From contig NC_058522.1 in NCBI RefSeq assembly GCF_904849725.1, positions 456,632,844 through 456,696,843 of the forward strand: a stretch of 64,000 nucleotides of DNA. Reading direction: 5' to 3'. This document shows, one piece after another, positions 1 through 11,288 of the stretch (positions are counted from its first letter, which is position 1; each line of letters opens with the position of its first letter). The notes below the pieces were generated by a model. The model was not told the origin of the DNA. It saw nothing but the letters and a program-made list of their open reading frames with translations, and made no database searches. The DNA is from Hordeum vulgare subsp. vulgare. Taxonomy: Eukaryota > Streptophyta > Magnoliopsida > Poales > Poaceae. The position numbers and the translations under genes were made by a program.

Positions 1-2
1 TG

Positions 3-272
3 GTATTTAGTCAGGGTACTCGAGAGACTATTACTTTGCCTGCTCGTTCTTTGTTCAATCTTCATGCAGGCAGGTACACTATTATGCCCTCGGACATCTA
101 TGCATATTGGGGCTTAGCCCAACCACAGGTGCCCATTCCAGAGCCGCCAGTCGAGTACCAGACCCCAGTTTATCAGCGGGAGCCACAGGAGCTCACACAA
201 CAGTGGCATCCACAGTCCCTCCGGAGTATCCCGGAGCTGGTTATTTCCTGCCTTGGGATTAGACCAAGCTAG
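3..272 (+). pseudogene. Tail of S1 second ORF, copy A
   Basis: Frame open from the window edge to a stop at 270-272. It encodes a segment beginning around GTRETITLPARS and continuing with LFNLHAGRYTIMPSDIYAYW. Copy B at 673-924 encodes nearly the same peptide. Relative to copy B it has lost one base after the CAGTCC near 215, so the last 20 or so residues are out of frame and copy A cannot be functional at its C-terminus. In S3 (minus strand, 50909-51115) the matching position encodes a related ITLPAP segment. In Athila-type elements an extra ORF lies between pol and the 3' LTR; I infer that this is its end. Its biochemical role is unknown. Confidence 0.55.
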
Positions 273-942
273 GCCAAAAGCCTAAGCTTGGGGGAGTACG
301 TGTTCTCACCGACCTTACATTCATGCTAATGCTATCACTTTGTTGGTCGGTGTTCACACTTTGCCACTGTATTATCCATGCTAGTTTATTTTCGTTTTCT
401 TGTTTTCTTATTTTTTTGTCCTTTGAGAAAACCCAAAAAGATTTTCCTTTCTTCTTTTGCTTGTTGGGCGCTTTCCCGTGTAATTAGTTTTCTTTTTCTT
501 TGGGTCAAGGTAGAAGATATTGGTTACAATGTTTAGTGGCTCTTGTATGCATACCTGTTTAGCCTTCAAAGAGCCATATTACTTTGTCTTCTCCTTTTAT
601 GTTTGCCTGCAGATTCAGCTTAGTCCATTGCATGAGCACGCTTATTATTGTTCACATCGTTCGATCATGCAAGTAGGTACTCGTGAGACTATTACTTTGC
701 CTGCTCCTTCTTTGTTCAATCTTCATGCAGGTAGGTACATTATTATGCCCTCGGACATCTACGCATATTGGGGCCTAGCCCAACCACAGGTGCCCGTTCC
801 CGAGCCACCAGTCGAGTACCAGACGCCAGTTTATCAGTGGGAGCCAGAGGAGCTCACACAAAAGTGGCATCCTCAGTCCACTCCGGAGTACCCCGGAGCT
901 GGTTATTTCCCTCCTTGGGAGTAGACCAACTTAGGCCAAACT
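17..942 (+). repeat. 658-bp tandem duplication inside S1
   Basis: GGTACTCG(A/T)GAGAC begins at 17 and again at 675, a period of 658 bp. Unit A is 17-674. Unit B is 675-942 and resumes after L1 at 4574 up to about 4965, where it ends near the motif CGTGCAAGT. Both units contain the ORF tail, the CCTAAGCTTGGGGGAG block, a T-rich stretch and the TTGGGTCAAGGTAGAAGAT block. The S3 copy of the region shows only one unit, so the duplication is specific to this copy or subfamily. Confidence 0.7.
673..924 (+). pseudogene. Tail of S1 second ORF, copy B
   Basis: Second copy of the peptide seen at 3-272, reading GTRETITLPAPSLFNLHAG onward to a stop at 922-924 after the residues YFPPWE. It is rich in proline, glutamine and tyrosine, with no motif I recognise. 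It sits just after the duplication boundary at about 675 and just before the L1 insertion at 948. No start codon belongs to this copy: the upstream sequence (about 300-672) is a copy of the noncoding 3' region, so this is an orphan fragment made by the tandem duplication. Confidence 0.55.
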
Positions 943-947
943 CCTAA

Positions 948-3900
948 GTCACATCCCTGACACCTTAATCAAGTTAGCATTGTGGTCATATCTTCTTTGC
1001 TTTGCATCTAGGAAATTTTCAACAAGAACAAGCAAGTGGTGAAATAACACTCAAAAACCCTAGCCACTTCTCAAATTCAAAGGAATTATAAACTTGTTCA
1101 AATCAATGAACTCAAAATGGCCTCAAGAAAAGTTCAACTTTTCTGATAAATCATGGAAGCAAATAAGCAATGAAGAAAACCATTTTCATAACGCTTTTGG
1201 CATTTTAAATAAATGCAAAAAGCTACTGGTTTCAAGTTTAAATTTGAATTCAAAAAACTTTAAGTTTTCAAAAATGTTGAAAACTTCAGGAATGGTTGGA
1301 TATATTCCAACAAATATTCTGGTGTGTTCAAAATACTTTTTACAAACTATTTTGGAGCTGAAATAAATAGCAAATCAAATAGTTAGCAAAACAGAAAAAA
1401 GGAGGAAAGAATTACCTGTCGCTCACCTCAGCCCAAGCCTAGTCGCGCTGTCGTCTTCCTCCTCGCGAGTAGGAGCAGGAGGTGGCCGCCGCAACGCCAC
1501 GCGCCTCCACGCAGCTCTCTGCCTGGCTGGCCGCCGCTTCACGCTGGCGAGCATGGGAATAACCTCCCCGAGCACGTATCTATCCGTTCCCGTGCTCCAG
1601 TTCCCCCCTCCTCTCGGGATCTCTCCTCCCTCCTTCTGCCGCCATTGCCAAGAGCTCGAGCTCGAGCCGCCGTGCCTCTAGCCACAGGACCTTCCTCCTG
1701 AGTAGTCCAGTAACTCCGGCTCGATGAGCTGGTTCTCCCTGCAAAGGCCGAAGCCTCCCCGAGCCCTGCTATGCCCCCAACGCCATCGTCTTCAACCTTT
1801 GGTCGCCGGCAAATCGACGGTGAAACGCCGGCTACAGCCCCTCCCCGAGCAGTCTGAGCCTAGCTTCACCTCCACCGTGAGCCTGCGATCGTTTCCCCTC
1901 TTCTTCCCCTCGGATTCATGCCCCCTACCCACTGGACCATCAAACCCGAACTCCGGCAGCCGCCTTGGCTCGTCGCCGGCTTGCTCCGGCCACCCATAGC
2001 CCTCCCTGAGGCTAGTGCTGGATGAGGCCGAGCCTGGGGATCATCCCAGTGCTCTCGGCATCCGTTTCCGAGCACCACAACATGAGATAGCGCGTCTTCG
2101 GCGAAGTTCTGCCGCGGATCTGGTCGCCGTCGGTCAGACTCCGGCGGGGGACGACGTGGCCAGCCTAACCCGAGTAGATTAGCACTAAACACTCGCTGAC
2201 AGTGGGCCCCAGGCCAAGTCAAACCCACTTAGGGGCTGGTCAGCGCGGGATTAGCTCCTCAGACGCTGACCAGTGAGTCCCCCTGTCAAGTTTGACCTGA
2301 TCAGGTCAGTTGACCTGCTGACGCCATGATGATGTAGTTATGACGCAATAAGTGAATTTCTGATTTAAAAGAATTCCAGAAAAATGCCAAAACTTCTAAA
2401 ATTCATAGAAATTAATCTGTAACTCCAATGAAAATAATTTATATATGAAAAAGTATCAGAAAAATTCAAGGAATCTGAATATGTCATTTTCAAACATGTT
2501 TGAAAATGTTACTGAACCCAAACATATAGATTAATGAATAAGTTAACTTTCATAAATACTTTGGCAACAAGGCAAGCAACCATTTTGATCATCCCGATAA
2601 AACCCAGGTTCTCGCTTCTGCACTTACTTATTGCATTAGGATCAAATGCTTCAAATGCTTTTGCCACGTTAGTTGAACCCACTTCCTTTGCATGACCTAT
2701 CCTTGTCACATTAAATAGCTGAACCTTGCAACCTAGCATACCTGGTAGTTGCTTGAGCCATGATGTGCCTTATCCTGCTATGCATGCTATGCTTAGAGTT
2801 GTGTATGGTGTGTCATCTGGGAGATGAACAGAATTGTGAGAATGTGTTCAGTAAGTAAAGGTTGTGTGTTGAACCTGATTTGGTAAAGGTACCGGTGAAA
2901 GGTTGTGTAGGAGTACATGGCGGGTTGTTTCATTGGAACCGTCCTTAGGAACTGAGTTCCGTGTATGTAATCCAAGACGAGATACTACCACATGCTGGGC
3001 CCTGAAATATGACCCCGCTCGACTTATTAATTGCTTAGTACTCGGTCCAGGAGTTGCAAGTAGTTTCTGGTGTTTATAGTCATGCTCGAGGCCGTGCATG
3101 GTGCTGACCTGAGAGGTGGGCTGTGATGCGGTAGGCAGTGGCACGGTGTACCAAGTGGCACCCGGATGGTGGGCTTGGGAACCCTGCGCACATCGTTTGG
3201 GGCCGTGGCAGAAACCTCGGCCGAACTTCCGTGCGGGTTACCCTCAGATAGGCGATAGACCTGGACTAGGTACTAATGTGGTTAACGGTCGTGGCCGACT
3301 CCCTCGCTGGGCTTCCGCTTGAAGGTTGCCGAGGTGCATGATGTGCACATGGCGATAAGTGGCGAGAGCGTGTGTGACGAAGTACACCCCTGCAGAGTTA
3401 TGATCTATTAGAATAGCCGCGTCTGCGGATATGGACTACTTGGAGACATATGTTGTTCATAGATAACTTCAATGGCTACTCATAAAATTGTCAAGATAAG
3501 CATGAGTGTCGTTGACAGCATTTCCGTATGGAGACGGAATGATTCCATGATGGAGTATTGTTGTGGTGTTAGTGGACTCGTGTGCGAGAAATCAAGTTGT
3601 TTAAAATTGTTTTAAAATGTAAGTTGTCTAGCCACGAGTCAAATGCTGGCTTTCCGCATGAAACCCCACAATTCCTTATTGATACATTGCATGAGTAGAT
3701 AGTTATCCTAAAGTCTTGCTGGGCACCTCCGTAGTCATGTTTGTCTCATAATTGTTGCAGAGGTTGTTAATGACCCTAATGGAGGGTTCTTCCTAGACAT
3801 CGACGACGACGAGTAGCTGGTGTCCCAGCTACGATCTGGCCCTGGATTGGGTCTGTAGTATAGTCAGGCCATGTGCCTTCTAGTTTCACCTGTCTGTACT

Positions 3901-4573
3901 CAGACAGTTTTAAACACTTCCGCTGGCTTGTAACTGAATGACTGATATGATGGGTCGTGAGACCCTTATTGTGTAATATTATGTGTGTGGCTCTTCCGAG
4001 CCTCTTAAATAAAGCTTGTATGTTTATGGTTATGTTGTGATGCCATCGATGTATCTATACATATCGGTATGCTATGCGTACGTGTGCCGTACTTGATATG
4101 TATGGGGTTCGATTACCTAGCCGTAAACTTTAGTAGCACTCCTTACAGGGAAGTGCCCCTTTGTGATCCAACGAGCCATGGTAGCTCGCTACTGCTCTAG
4201 ACACATTGGTTGACCGGCGTGTGTCCTTCTTAGCTGTCGTGCCTGTCCCCTCTGGGGAAATGTCACGCGATGTAATGGAGTCCTTGTAGCTTGCTACGAC
4301 TCGTCTACACCCGCTGGTGACCGACACCTGCTTTGCTGGGTCATGTATGCCTGTCCTTGCGCGGAACTGCCACTTTGGTTTATGACTAGACATGTCGATC
4401 CGGTTTCTTTGTCATTGGAATGCTTGCGACACAATTGAATACGTGAGTCAAAAGGCGCAAACGGTCCCGGCTAAGGTAAGGTTGCAGCCGTGGGGTTAAC
4501 CGTGCGTGAGACCGCAAAGGGATGCGATGTGTTACAGGCTGGATTCCTATGGCTTAGGATCGGGGTCCCGACA
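948..4573 (-). mobile_element. L1: large solo-LTR-like element
   Basis: A 3.6-kb insertion in S1 with target duplication CCTAA (943-947 and 4574-4578). It is the reverse complement of L2 (13308-17464). The right end reads GGGGTCCCGACA, matching the TGTCGGGACCCC start of L2. The left end reads GTCACATCCC, so the first T of the expected TGTCAC is lost. No gag, pol or transposase motif is visible. It contains a GC-rich block (1440-2290) that gives overlapping ORFs on both strands. Size and TG...CA ends suit a solo LTR of a LARD-like retrotransposon (Sukkula is one Triticeae example with LTRs of this size), but I cannot confirm the family. Confidence 0.7.
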
Positions 4574-6481
4574 CCTAAGCTTGGGGGAGTACGTGTTTCT
4601 CACCGACTTTACATTCTTGCTTATGCTTTCACTTTGTTAGTCGGTGTTCACACTTTGCCACTGTATTATCCATGCTAGTTTATTTTCTTTTTCTCGTTTT
4701 CTTTTCGTGTGTCTGTCTAGTTTGAGAAAAAACCAAAAAAAAAATTGTTTTTCTTCTTTTGCTTGTTGGGAGCTTTCCCGTGTAAATAGTTTTCTTTTTC
4801 TTTGGGTCAAGGTAGAAGATAATGTTTACAATGTTTAGTGGTTCTTGCATACATACCTGTTTAGCTTTCAAAGAGTCATATTCCTTTGTCTTCTCCTTTG
4901 TGTTTGCCTGCAGATTCCAGCTTTAGTCCAATGCACGAGCACTCTTATCATTCGGTCGTGCAAGTTAAAGGCAATAATGACGATATATGATGAAGTGACT
5001 GAGCCTGGAAAAGCTGGTATGAACTCGATCTATTTTGTTTTTGTAAATATGACTAGCTCACCGTTCCTAGTTCAGCTTTGTTGTGAGAGAAACATGTTTG
5101 CAATGAAAACTTAGAGATCATAGTTGTTTATGCCATGCTTACTTAGCTAGGAGCTTATAATGGTTTGCATTGGTTGCCAACATGAATGTTGAGATGACTA
5201 TGATGTAGTATGATAGGATGGTATCCTCCTTTCTATGATTCTAGTGGCTTGCCTTGGCGCATGTTTAAGCATGTAGTTGAAACAAAATCAACATAGCCTC
5301 TACGATATTCATGTTCATGGTGATTTATGTCCTACTCATGCTTGCACTCAATGTTAGTTAATCTCAATGCATTTTGATGAATGTTGTCGCTCTCTAGTTG
5401 GTCGCTTCCCAGTCTTTTGCTAGCCTTCACTTGTACTAAGCGGGAATACTGCGTGTGCATCCACCTCCATAAACCCAAGTTGTTTCATGTGAGCCACCAT
5501 ACCTACCTATGTGCGGTATCTACCTGCCATTCCAAGTAAATTTGCATGTGCCACTCTCTAAACCTTTAAGAAATAATATGTTTCGCATGCCCGAACCTCT
5601 CATGTGGTGACAGGGGCTATTGGTATCTTCCATGCTAGGCGTGTTATCCTCGATATGTGTTTATTCACTATCATTCACGAGAAAGGGGCCGGTAAATGGA
5701 ATTCCCAGTTCCATGCTCAAATCGAAAAGATAATTTAAACAAAACTCCCCCAGGATTGATGTTGGTATGGACGGTACCCGAGGATTCGGCTAGCCGTGGA
5801 GTGTGATTGATTGGTGGTGGGGGAGACAAAACTTTACTTTTCTGTTTGGGAACCGCCTATAGCATGTGTAGCATGGAAGATGTTCAGAACTCTTAGTCAT
5901 TGCGTTGACAATGAAAGCATGCCACCCAAAATTATTATCTCTGTTTTCAAAGCTTGAGCTCTGGCACCTCTGCAAATCAATGCTTCCCTCTGCGAAGGGC
6001 CTGTCTATTTATGTTCCTGTTGAGTCATCCTCCTCTTACAAAAGCACCAATTAGAGAGCACCTATCTCATTTTTATGCTTTGCTTTTAACTGTGTTGAGT
6101 ATGACTATGAATGGATCTTCATTGCCTTGAATTACAATGTTTAGTCAGCCCTTGGTCTTTGAAGGTGCTTTGCATTTATGTTTTGCGGTCTCAGAAAGAG
6201 CTAGCGAGATACCATCTATTCGTACCGCTTCATGTTGTTTTGATTGAAGTGTTGACACTTGAGGCTTATTATTATTTGCTCGCTAGTTGATTATGGCATT
6301 GATATGAGTTTACCGTGAGACCTAGATGTCATTTGCTTGTGTGGTTTGTTTGTGGTCTTGCTGAAATTCGGGTTATGAGTTAGACATAGTTGCAACAACA
6401 AGATCAAACAGAGTTCGTCAAAGTTTTTCTTTTGTCTCTTTCAATTTGACAACTGAATTGCTTGAGGACAAGCAAGGCTTT
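4574..6481 (+). other. S1 3' noncoding region, no gene seen
   Basis: A long untranslated stretch between the ORF tail and the polypurine tract. It contains T-rich blocks and no ORF with recognisable similarity. It is nearly the same sequence, inverted, as 48899-50815 in S3, which is how it is assigned. Confidence 0.7.
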
Positions 6482-6495
6482 AAGCTTGGGGGAGT
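6482..6495 (+). other. Polypurine tract of S1
   Basis: AAGCTTGGGGGAGT sits directly before the LTR start at 6496. Its counterpart on the minus strand of S3 is at 48885-48898. This is the usual site for plus-strand priming in LTR elements. Confidence 0.75.
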
Positions 6496-7234
6496 TTATA
6501 CGTCTCCGTCGTATCTACTTTTCCGAACTCTTTAGCCCTTGTTTTGGACTCTAATTTGCATGATTTGAATGGAACTAACCCGGACTGACGCTGTTTTCAG
6601 CAGAATTGCCATGGTGTTGTTTTTGTGCAGAAATAAAAAGTTCTCGGAATGTCCACAAAATTTACGGGGAATTTTTCTAGAATAAAAGAAAAATACCCGC
6701 GCGAAGATCCACCGGAGGGGGCGTGGCAGTGGGCCACAAGCCCATAGGCCACAGCCACCCCCCTAGGCTGCGCCGTGAGGGCTTGTGGGGCCCATGTGGC
6801 ACCACCGCATCCAAACTCAGCTCTATATCTTACGTATCGCCTGGAAAAAAATCAGAGAGAAGGTTTCATCGCGTTTTACAATACGGAGGCGCCGCCACCC
6901 CCTGTTCTTCATTTGGAGGGCAGACCTGGAGTCCGTTTTGGGCTCCGGAGAGGGGAAATTCTCGCCATCGTCATCATCAACCTTCCTCCATCGACAATTC
7001 CATGATGCTCTTCATCGTTCGTGAGTAATCTCATCGTAGGCTTTTTGGACGGTGATGAGATGGATGAGATCTATCATGTAATCGAGTTAGTTTTGACGGG
7101 GATTGATCCCTGGTATCCACTATGTTCTAGATTGATGTTGCTACTTCTTTGCCATGCTTAATACTTGTCACTAGGGCCGAGTGCCATGATTTCAGATCTG
7201 AACCTATTATGTTGTCGCCAATATATGTGTGTTT
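6496..7234 (+). repeat. S1 3' LTR, first part
   Basis: Begins TTATACGTCTCCGTCG, where related LTRs begin TGATACG, so the terminal TG has mutated. It contains the shared motif GCAGAATTGCCATGG, a GC-rich hairpin at 6731-6793, and the block ATTTCAGATCTGAACC. It is cut at about 7233 where it runs into the S2 gag; three T residues are common to both sides of the junction. Confidence 0.75.
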
Positions 7235-8857
7235 TAAGTACTTGTTCTACCTGAGTAGTAATCATAGAGGCAGGTTTACTCAGGAGCTTCAGATCAGTGA
7301 CATTTCTGTCTACACAAGCACTTAAATGACTAAGCATACGAGTAGTTTGTTCCAAATGTCTGCCAACATAATCATTGAAACTCTGTTGTTTGGCAACAAA
7401 GTTGTCAAATTCATCAAAGCATAGTCTAGCAGGTTTATCAAAAGGAATATCACTCTCATCAAACCTACGCAGATAATTTACTTCCACTACCTGTATCGGG
7501 TTCTCGAGACCATGGATCTCTTCGATAGGTGGCAGATTTTTGACATCTTCACATCTAATGCCTTTCTCTTGCATAGATTTCTTGGCTTCTTGCATATCTT
7601 CGGGACTGAGGAATAGGATACCTCTTTTCTTAGGAGTTGGCTTAGGAGGTGGTTCGGTAATAGTCCAAGCATTATCATTGATCAAGATGTTATTCAGTAG
7701 AGTCTCAGCTTGTTCTACAGTTCGTTCCCTAAAAACACAACCGGCACAACTATCTAGGTGGTCTTTAGAAGCATCGGTAAGTCCGTTATAGAAGATATCA
7801 AGTATCTCGTTCTTCTTAAGAGGGTAATCTGGCAAAGCATTCTGTAGCTGGACAAGCCTCCCCCAAGCTTATGGGAGACTCTCTTCTTTGAGTTGAGCAA
7901 AGTTGTATATTTCCTGCAAGGCAGCTTGCTTCTTATGGGCAGGGAAATATTTCTCACAGAAGTAATAGACCATATCCTGGGGACGACTAACACATCCAGG
8001 AGCAAGAGAAGTGAACCAGGCTTTAGTGTCATCCTTTAGAGAGAAAGGAAACAACTTAAGGATATAGTAGCGGCGGATATTCTCATCACTAGTGAAAAGG
8101 GTGGCTATATCGTGTAGTTTGGTAAGATGGGCTACGGCCGTCTCAGGCTCATAACGTGGAAAGGATCAGATTCGACTAGAGAGATTATCTCGGGATCGAC
8201 AGAGAATTCATAATCATGATCGGTGATAAAGATAGGTGAAGCGGCAAACTTCGGGTCGTACTTCATCCTAGCTTTCAGAGATTTTTCCTTCCACTTGAGA
8301 AATAATTTCTCAGCGTCATAGGCATCCTTACACGCAAGAAAATCATCAGCTATCTCTCCCTCCATAACGTAACCCTCAGGTATATCAGGCAATTCATATC
8401 TAGGAGAGCTAGATCTAGCAGGAGCAAAAGCAGGTTCTATCTCAATAGTATCGGCAGTTTCACAAGCATCACGAGCATTGGCAGTAACTCTAGCAATATG
8501 AGCATCAAGGAATACCCCTAGTGGCACATCAGGCAAAGTAGTATCTCTAGCAGTATCAAGCATAGCATCATCAGGCAAAATAGCATCTCTAGCATCATCA
8601 GGCAAAGCAGTATCAGGCATAGCATCTCTAGCAGTATCAGGCATAGCATCTCTAGCAGTATCAGGCATAGCATCTCTAGCAATATCACGCATAGCATCAT
8701 CAAGCAGAAGCGACATATCAAGATTTCTAGCAGGAGGTGATGTCGCAAACTTACTCATAACTCAAGGTGAATCAAGTGCAGAGCTAGATGGTAGTTCCTT
8801 AGCTCCCCTCGTAGTTGAGGGCAAGACTTTGGTTTTTGGATCTTTCAGATTCTTCAT
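7235..8857 (-). pseudogene. gag: gag of S2, truncated and broken
   Basis: Structural protein of a Gypsy retrotransposon, expected to form the cytoplasmic particle. ATG at 8857-8855 opens MKNLKDPKTK. The conserved gag core is the segment with AWFTSLAPG, EKYFPAHKKQAAL, DIFYNGLTDASKDHLDS and FRERTVEQAE. Breaks, seen by comparison with S3: a TGA before VMSKFA (S3 reads a serine codon), a one-base deletion near 8155 after the residues DPFH, and a TAA at about 7870 where S3 has CAA. The frame runs over the junction at 7234 into LTR sequence and picks up a foreign tail. The N-terminal part carries a repeated ARDAMPDT peptide. It cannot make a full gag. Confidence 0.75.
8520..8720 (-). repeat. 24-bp coding repeats in S2 gag
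   Basis: The unit AGCATCTCTAGCAGTATC plus AGGCAT repeats about three times perfectly near 8604-8690, with degenerate units on both sides. On the coding strand it gives repeated ARDAMPDT peptides. S3 gag has only short degenerate versions of this tract (55020-55140). Confidence 0.7.
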
Positions 8858-8907
8858 AGTGATCAGCAGATATAAATCCCAAGTGACTCAGAGAATATAG
8901 CAATCCT

Positions 8908-8925
8908 TCCCCGACAACGGCGCCA
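8908..8925 (-). other. Primer-binding site of S2 (tRNA-Asp type)
   Basis: Minus strand reads TGGCGCCGTTGTCGGGGA, matching the 3' end of plant tRNA-Asp with one mismatch. It lies about 130 bp from the LTR edge rather than next to it, so extra sequence (8926-9054) with degenerate copies of the same motif separates the two. Confidence 0.65.
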
Positions 8926-9054
8926 GAAAAATGCTGCTGTCGGGAGTCCCTGACAACGACACTAGAAGAATATTGTTGACGTGTTCCTGACTTGACGCCT
9001 TCACGACAACAGAGCGAGAACTGCTCGCAGTTGCTCAACAATTAGCAATTGTCT

Positions 9055-10648
9055 TGCAATGGCCCACCAGCGCGTGGGTTTGCGGCAGTTTTCGAGGGTA
9101 GAGTATTCAACCCAAATTTGTTAGTTCGCCCGTCTGGAAGTGAAAGGATACTCTCAAGTATTACCAGATGAATGTGTCAGATTCAACCGCACCTGAAAGA
9201 TTAGTATCTGCAAGCAAAGTATCAGTAGCAAAGTAGTATGATAACAACGGTGACAGAAACGATCTGTTGACGGCATACTATTCCTAACTGTTGTATCAAT
9301 GGCGCTAGAAGTTGCCCGTGGATGAGAAATATTCTTTGCCATCAACGTCGAGCGAAAAAGTATTGTAGCGGGTAGCAACAGCGTAACGAGTAACAGCAGT
9401 GGCAAGGAACAACAGTAGTGACAGCGGTAGCAAGTAGCAACAGTAGCAAGTAGCAGTGGTAACAGCAGCAGAGCAAAACTAGTAACAGCAGTAACAGCAG
9501 CAGAGCAAAACAAGTAACAGCAGCAGTGGGACAAACTCGTAGGCAATGGGTCAGTGATTCGTTTGGATGACTTTCATCATGCAACAGTTATAACACTGAG
9601 AGATATGTGGCTAGCTCCCGTTCGTCAATGTGATGCAGGCATGCATTCCGTGTGTAGTCATACGTGCTTAGGGAAAATAACTTGCATGACATCTATTGTC
9701 CATCCCTCTCGTGGTAGCGGGGTCCAAAAGGATACTACGGGATACTAAGGTTCTCCTTTTAATAAAGAACCGGAACAACGCATTAGCACTTGGTGAACAC
9801 ATGAACTCCTCAAACTATGGTCATCACCGGGAGTGGTTCCGGTTATTGTCACTCCGGGGTTGCCGGGTCATAACACATAGTAGGTAACTACAACTTGCAA
9901 GATCGGATCTCAAACACACATATATTGGTGACAACATAATAATTTCAGATCTGAAATCATGGCACTCGGGCCCTAGTGACAAGCATTAAGCATGGCAAAG
10001 TAGTAGCAACATCAATCTCAGAACATACTGGATACTAGGGATCGATCCCCGTCAAAACTAACTCAATTACATGATAGATCTCATCCTACTCATCACCACC
10101 CAGCAAGCCTACGAATAGATTACTCACGACGATGAAGAGCTTCATGGAATTGGAGAGGGAAGAAGGTTGATGATGATGATGGCGACGATTTCCCCTCTCC
10201 GGAGCCCAAAACGGACTCCAGATCTGTCCTCCAGATGAAGAACAGGATGTGGCGGCGCCTCCTTATTGCAAACGCGGTGAAATCTTCTATCCTGATTTTT
10301 TTCGGGACGAAAGTGAATTTATAGAGCTGAGTTTGGGGGCGGCAGAGCCTCGTGGGCCCCACAAGCTTGGTTGCCGCGGCCAGGGGGAGGCCGCGGCAAC
10401 AGGGCTTGTGGCCCACTGGCCCATCCCGTCCGGTGGATCTTTGCGCGGGTATTTTTCGTATTTTCCAGAAAATTTCTCCGTAAATTTTCAGGACGTTCGG
10501 AGAACTTTCATTTCTGCACAAAAACAACACCATGGCAATTCTGCTGAAAACAGCGTTAGTCCGGGTTAGTTCCATTCAAATCATGCAAATTAGAGTCCAA
10601 AACAAGGGCAAAAGAGTTTGGAAAAGTAGATACGATGGAGACGTATCA
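9055..10648 (-). repeat. S2 5' LTR
   Basis: About 1.59 kb. On the + strand it runs from a degenerate start near TGCAATGGCCCACCAG to ACGTATCA at 10648. It shares the blocks CAGTTTTCGAGGGTAGAG, GAGTGGTTCCGG and GGCACTCGGGCCC with the S1 and S3 LTRs. A poly-CAG/GTA tract (9360-9530) encodes only low-complexity ORFs. It includes a strong GC hairpin at 10352-10415. Confidence 0.75.
10352..10415. other. GC-rich stem-loop in S2 LTR
   Basis: Outer arms GTGGGCCCCACAAGC and GCTTGTGGCCCAC enclose a perfect 12-bp inner stem GTTGCCGCGGCC / GGCCGCGGCAAC with a 7-base loop. Equivalent arms occur in other LTRs of the window (see findings). Confidence 0.7.
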
Positions 10649-11288
10649 ATGGACAATAGTTGTCATGCAAGTTCTTTTCCCTAAGCATGTATGACTACAT
10701 ACAAAATACATGCCTACATTAGATTGACGAACGGGAACTAGTTACACATCTCTCCGTGTTATAGCTGTTACATGATGAATCACATCCGTCATACTCATCC
10801 ATCACTGATCCACTGCCTACGAGTCTTTTACTACTGGTCCTTGCTATGTTACTTTGTCCAGGCTTGTCCCTTGCTACAAAAGGGATTGGGCCACTTTGCT
10901 ATTACTGTCGCTACTGTTGTTATTCTGCTGGTGCTGCTACTGCTGTTCCTTGCTACTTCGTTGTTACTTGTTGCAAGATCCTTTTTCGACACCGTTGTCG
11001 GGGAAGAATATTTCCCCGTCCATGTGCAACTTACTGGCGCCATTGATACAACAGTTAGGAATAGTCTGCCGTCAACAGATCTGTTTCTGACACCGTTGCT
11101 ATCATACTACTTTGCTACTGATACTTTGCTTCCACACACTAATCTGTCAGGTGTGGTTGAATCTGACAAACTCAACTACTAATACTTGAGAATATTCTTT
11201 AGCTTCCCCTTGTGAGCGAATCAATAAATTTGGGTTGAATACTCTACCCTCGAAAACTGTTGCGATCCCCTACACTTGTGGGTTATCA
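10649..11288 (+). repeat. S1 3' LTR, second part
   Basis: Sense-orientation LTR sequence ending GTGGGTTATCA at 11288, immediately before Copia C1. It is nearly the reverse complement of the LTR segment 22827-23437 of S3 and is closer to that than to the S3 5' LTR. The part of the LTR matching 9707-9907 of S2 is absent at the junction with 10648. Confidence 0.75.

Larger units (their letters stand above)
7235..10648 (-). mobile_element. S2: 5' end of a Sabrina-like element (LTR, PBS, gag)
   Basis: A minus-strand partial element inside the S1 LTR. In its own orientation it has a 5' LTR (10648 to 9055), a primer-binding site (8925-8908) and most of gag (8857 to 7235), then stops abruptly. No protease, second ORF or 3' LTR is present. 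The left junction has no target duplication and about 200 bp of the S1 LTR is missing, so this looks like an insertion followed by a deletion, or a recombination product. Confidence 0.7.
1..11288 (+). mobile_element. S1: 3' part of a Sabrina-like Gypsy retrotransposon, interrupted
   Basis: A + strand element whose 5' part lies outside the window. Visible parts are the tail of a second open reading frame (duplicated, 1-942), the 3' noncoding part (4574-6481), a polypurine tract (6482-6495) and the 3' LTR (6496-7234 and 10649-11288). It is invaded by L1 (948-4573) and by S2 (7235-10648). Assignment rests on near identity of 4574-6495 with the reverse complement of 48885-50815 in S3, and on the LTR type. 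About 200 bp of the LTR is missing between its two halves, so the S2 junction is not a clean insertion. S1 itself lies in Copia C1, which resumes at 11289. The family name is from memory. Confidence 0.75.

Noticed and set aside
9154..9584. Leucine/cysteine-rich minus-strand ORFs
   Set aside because: Low-complexity CAG/GTA repeat tract of the S2 LTR.
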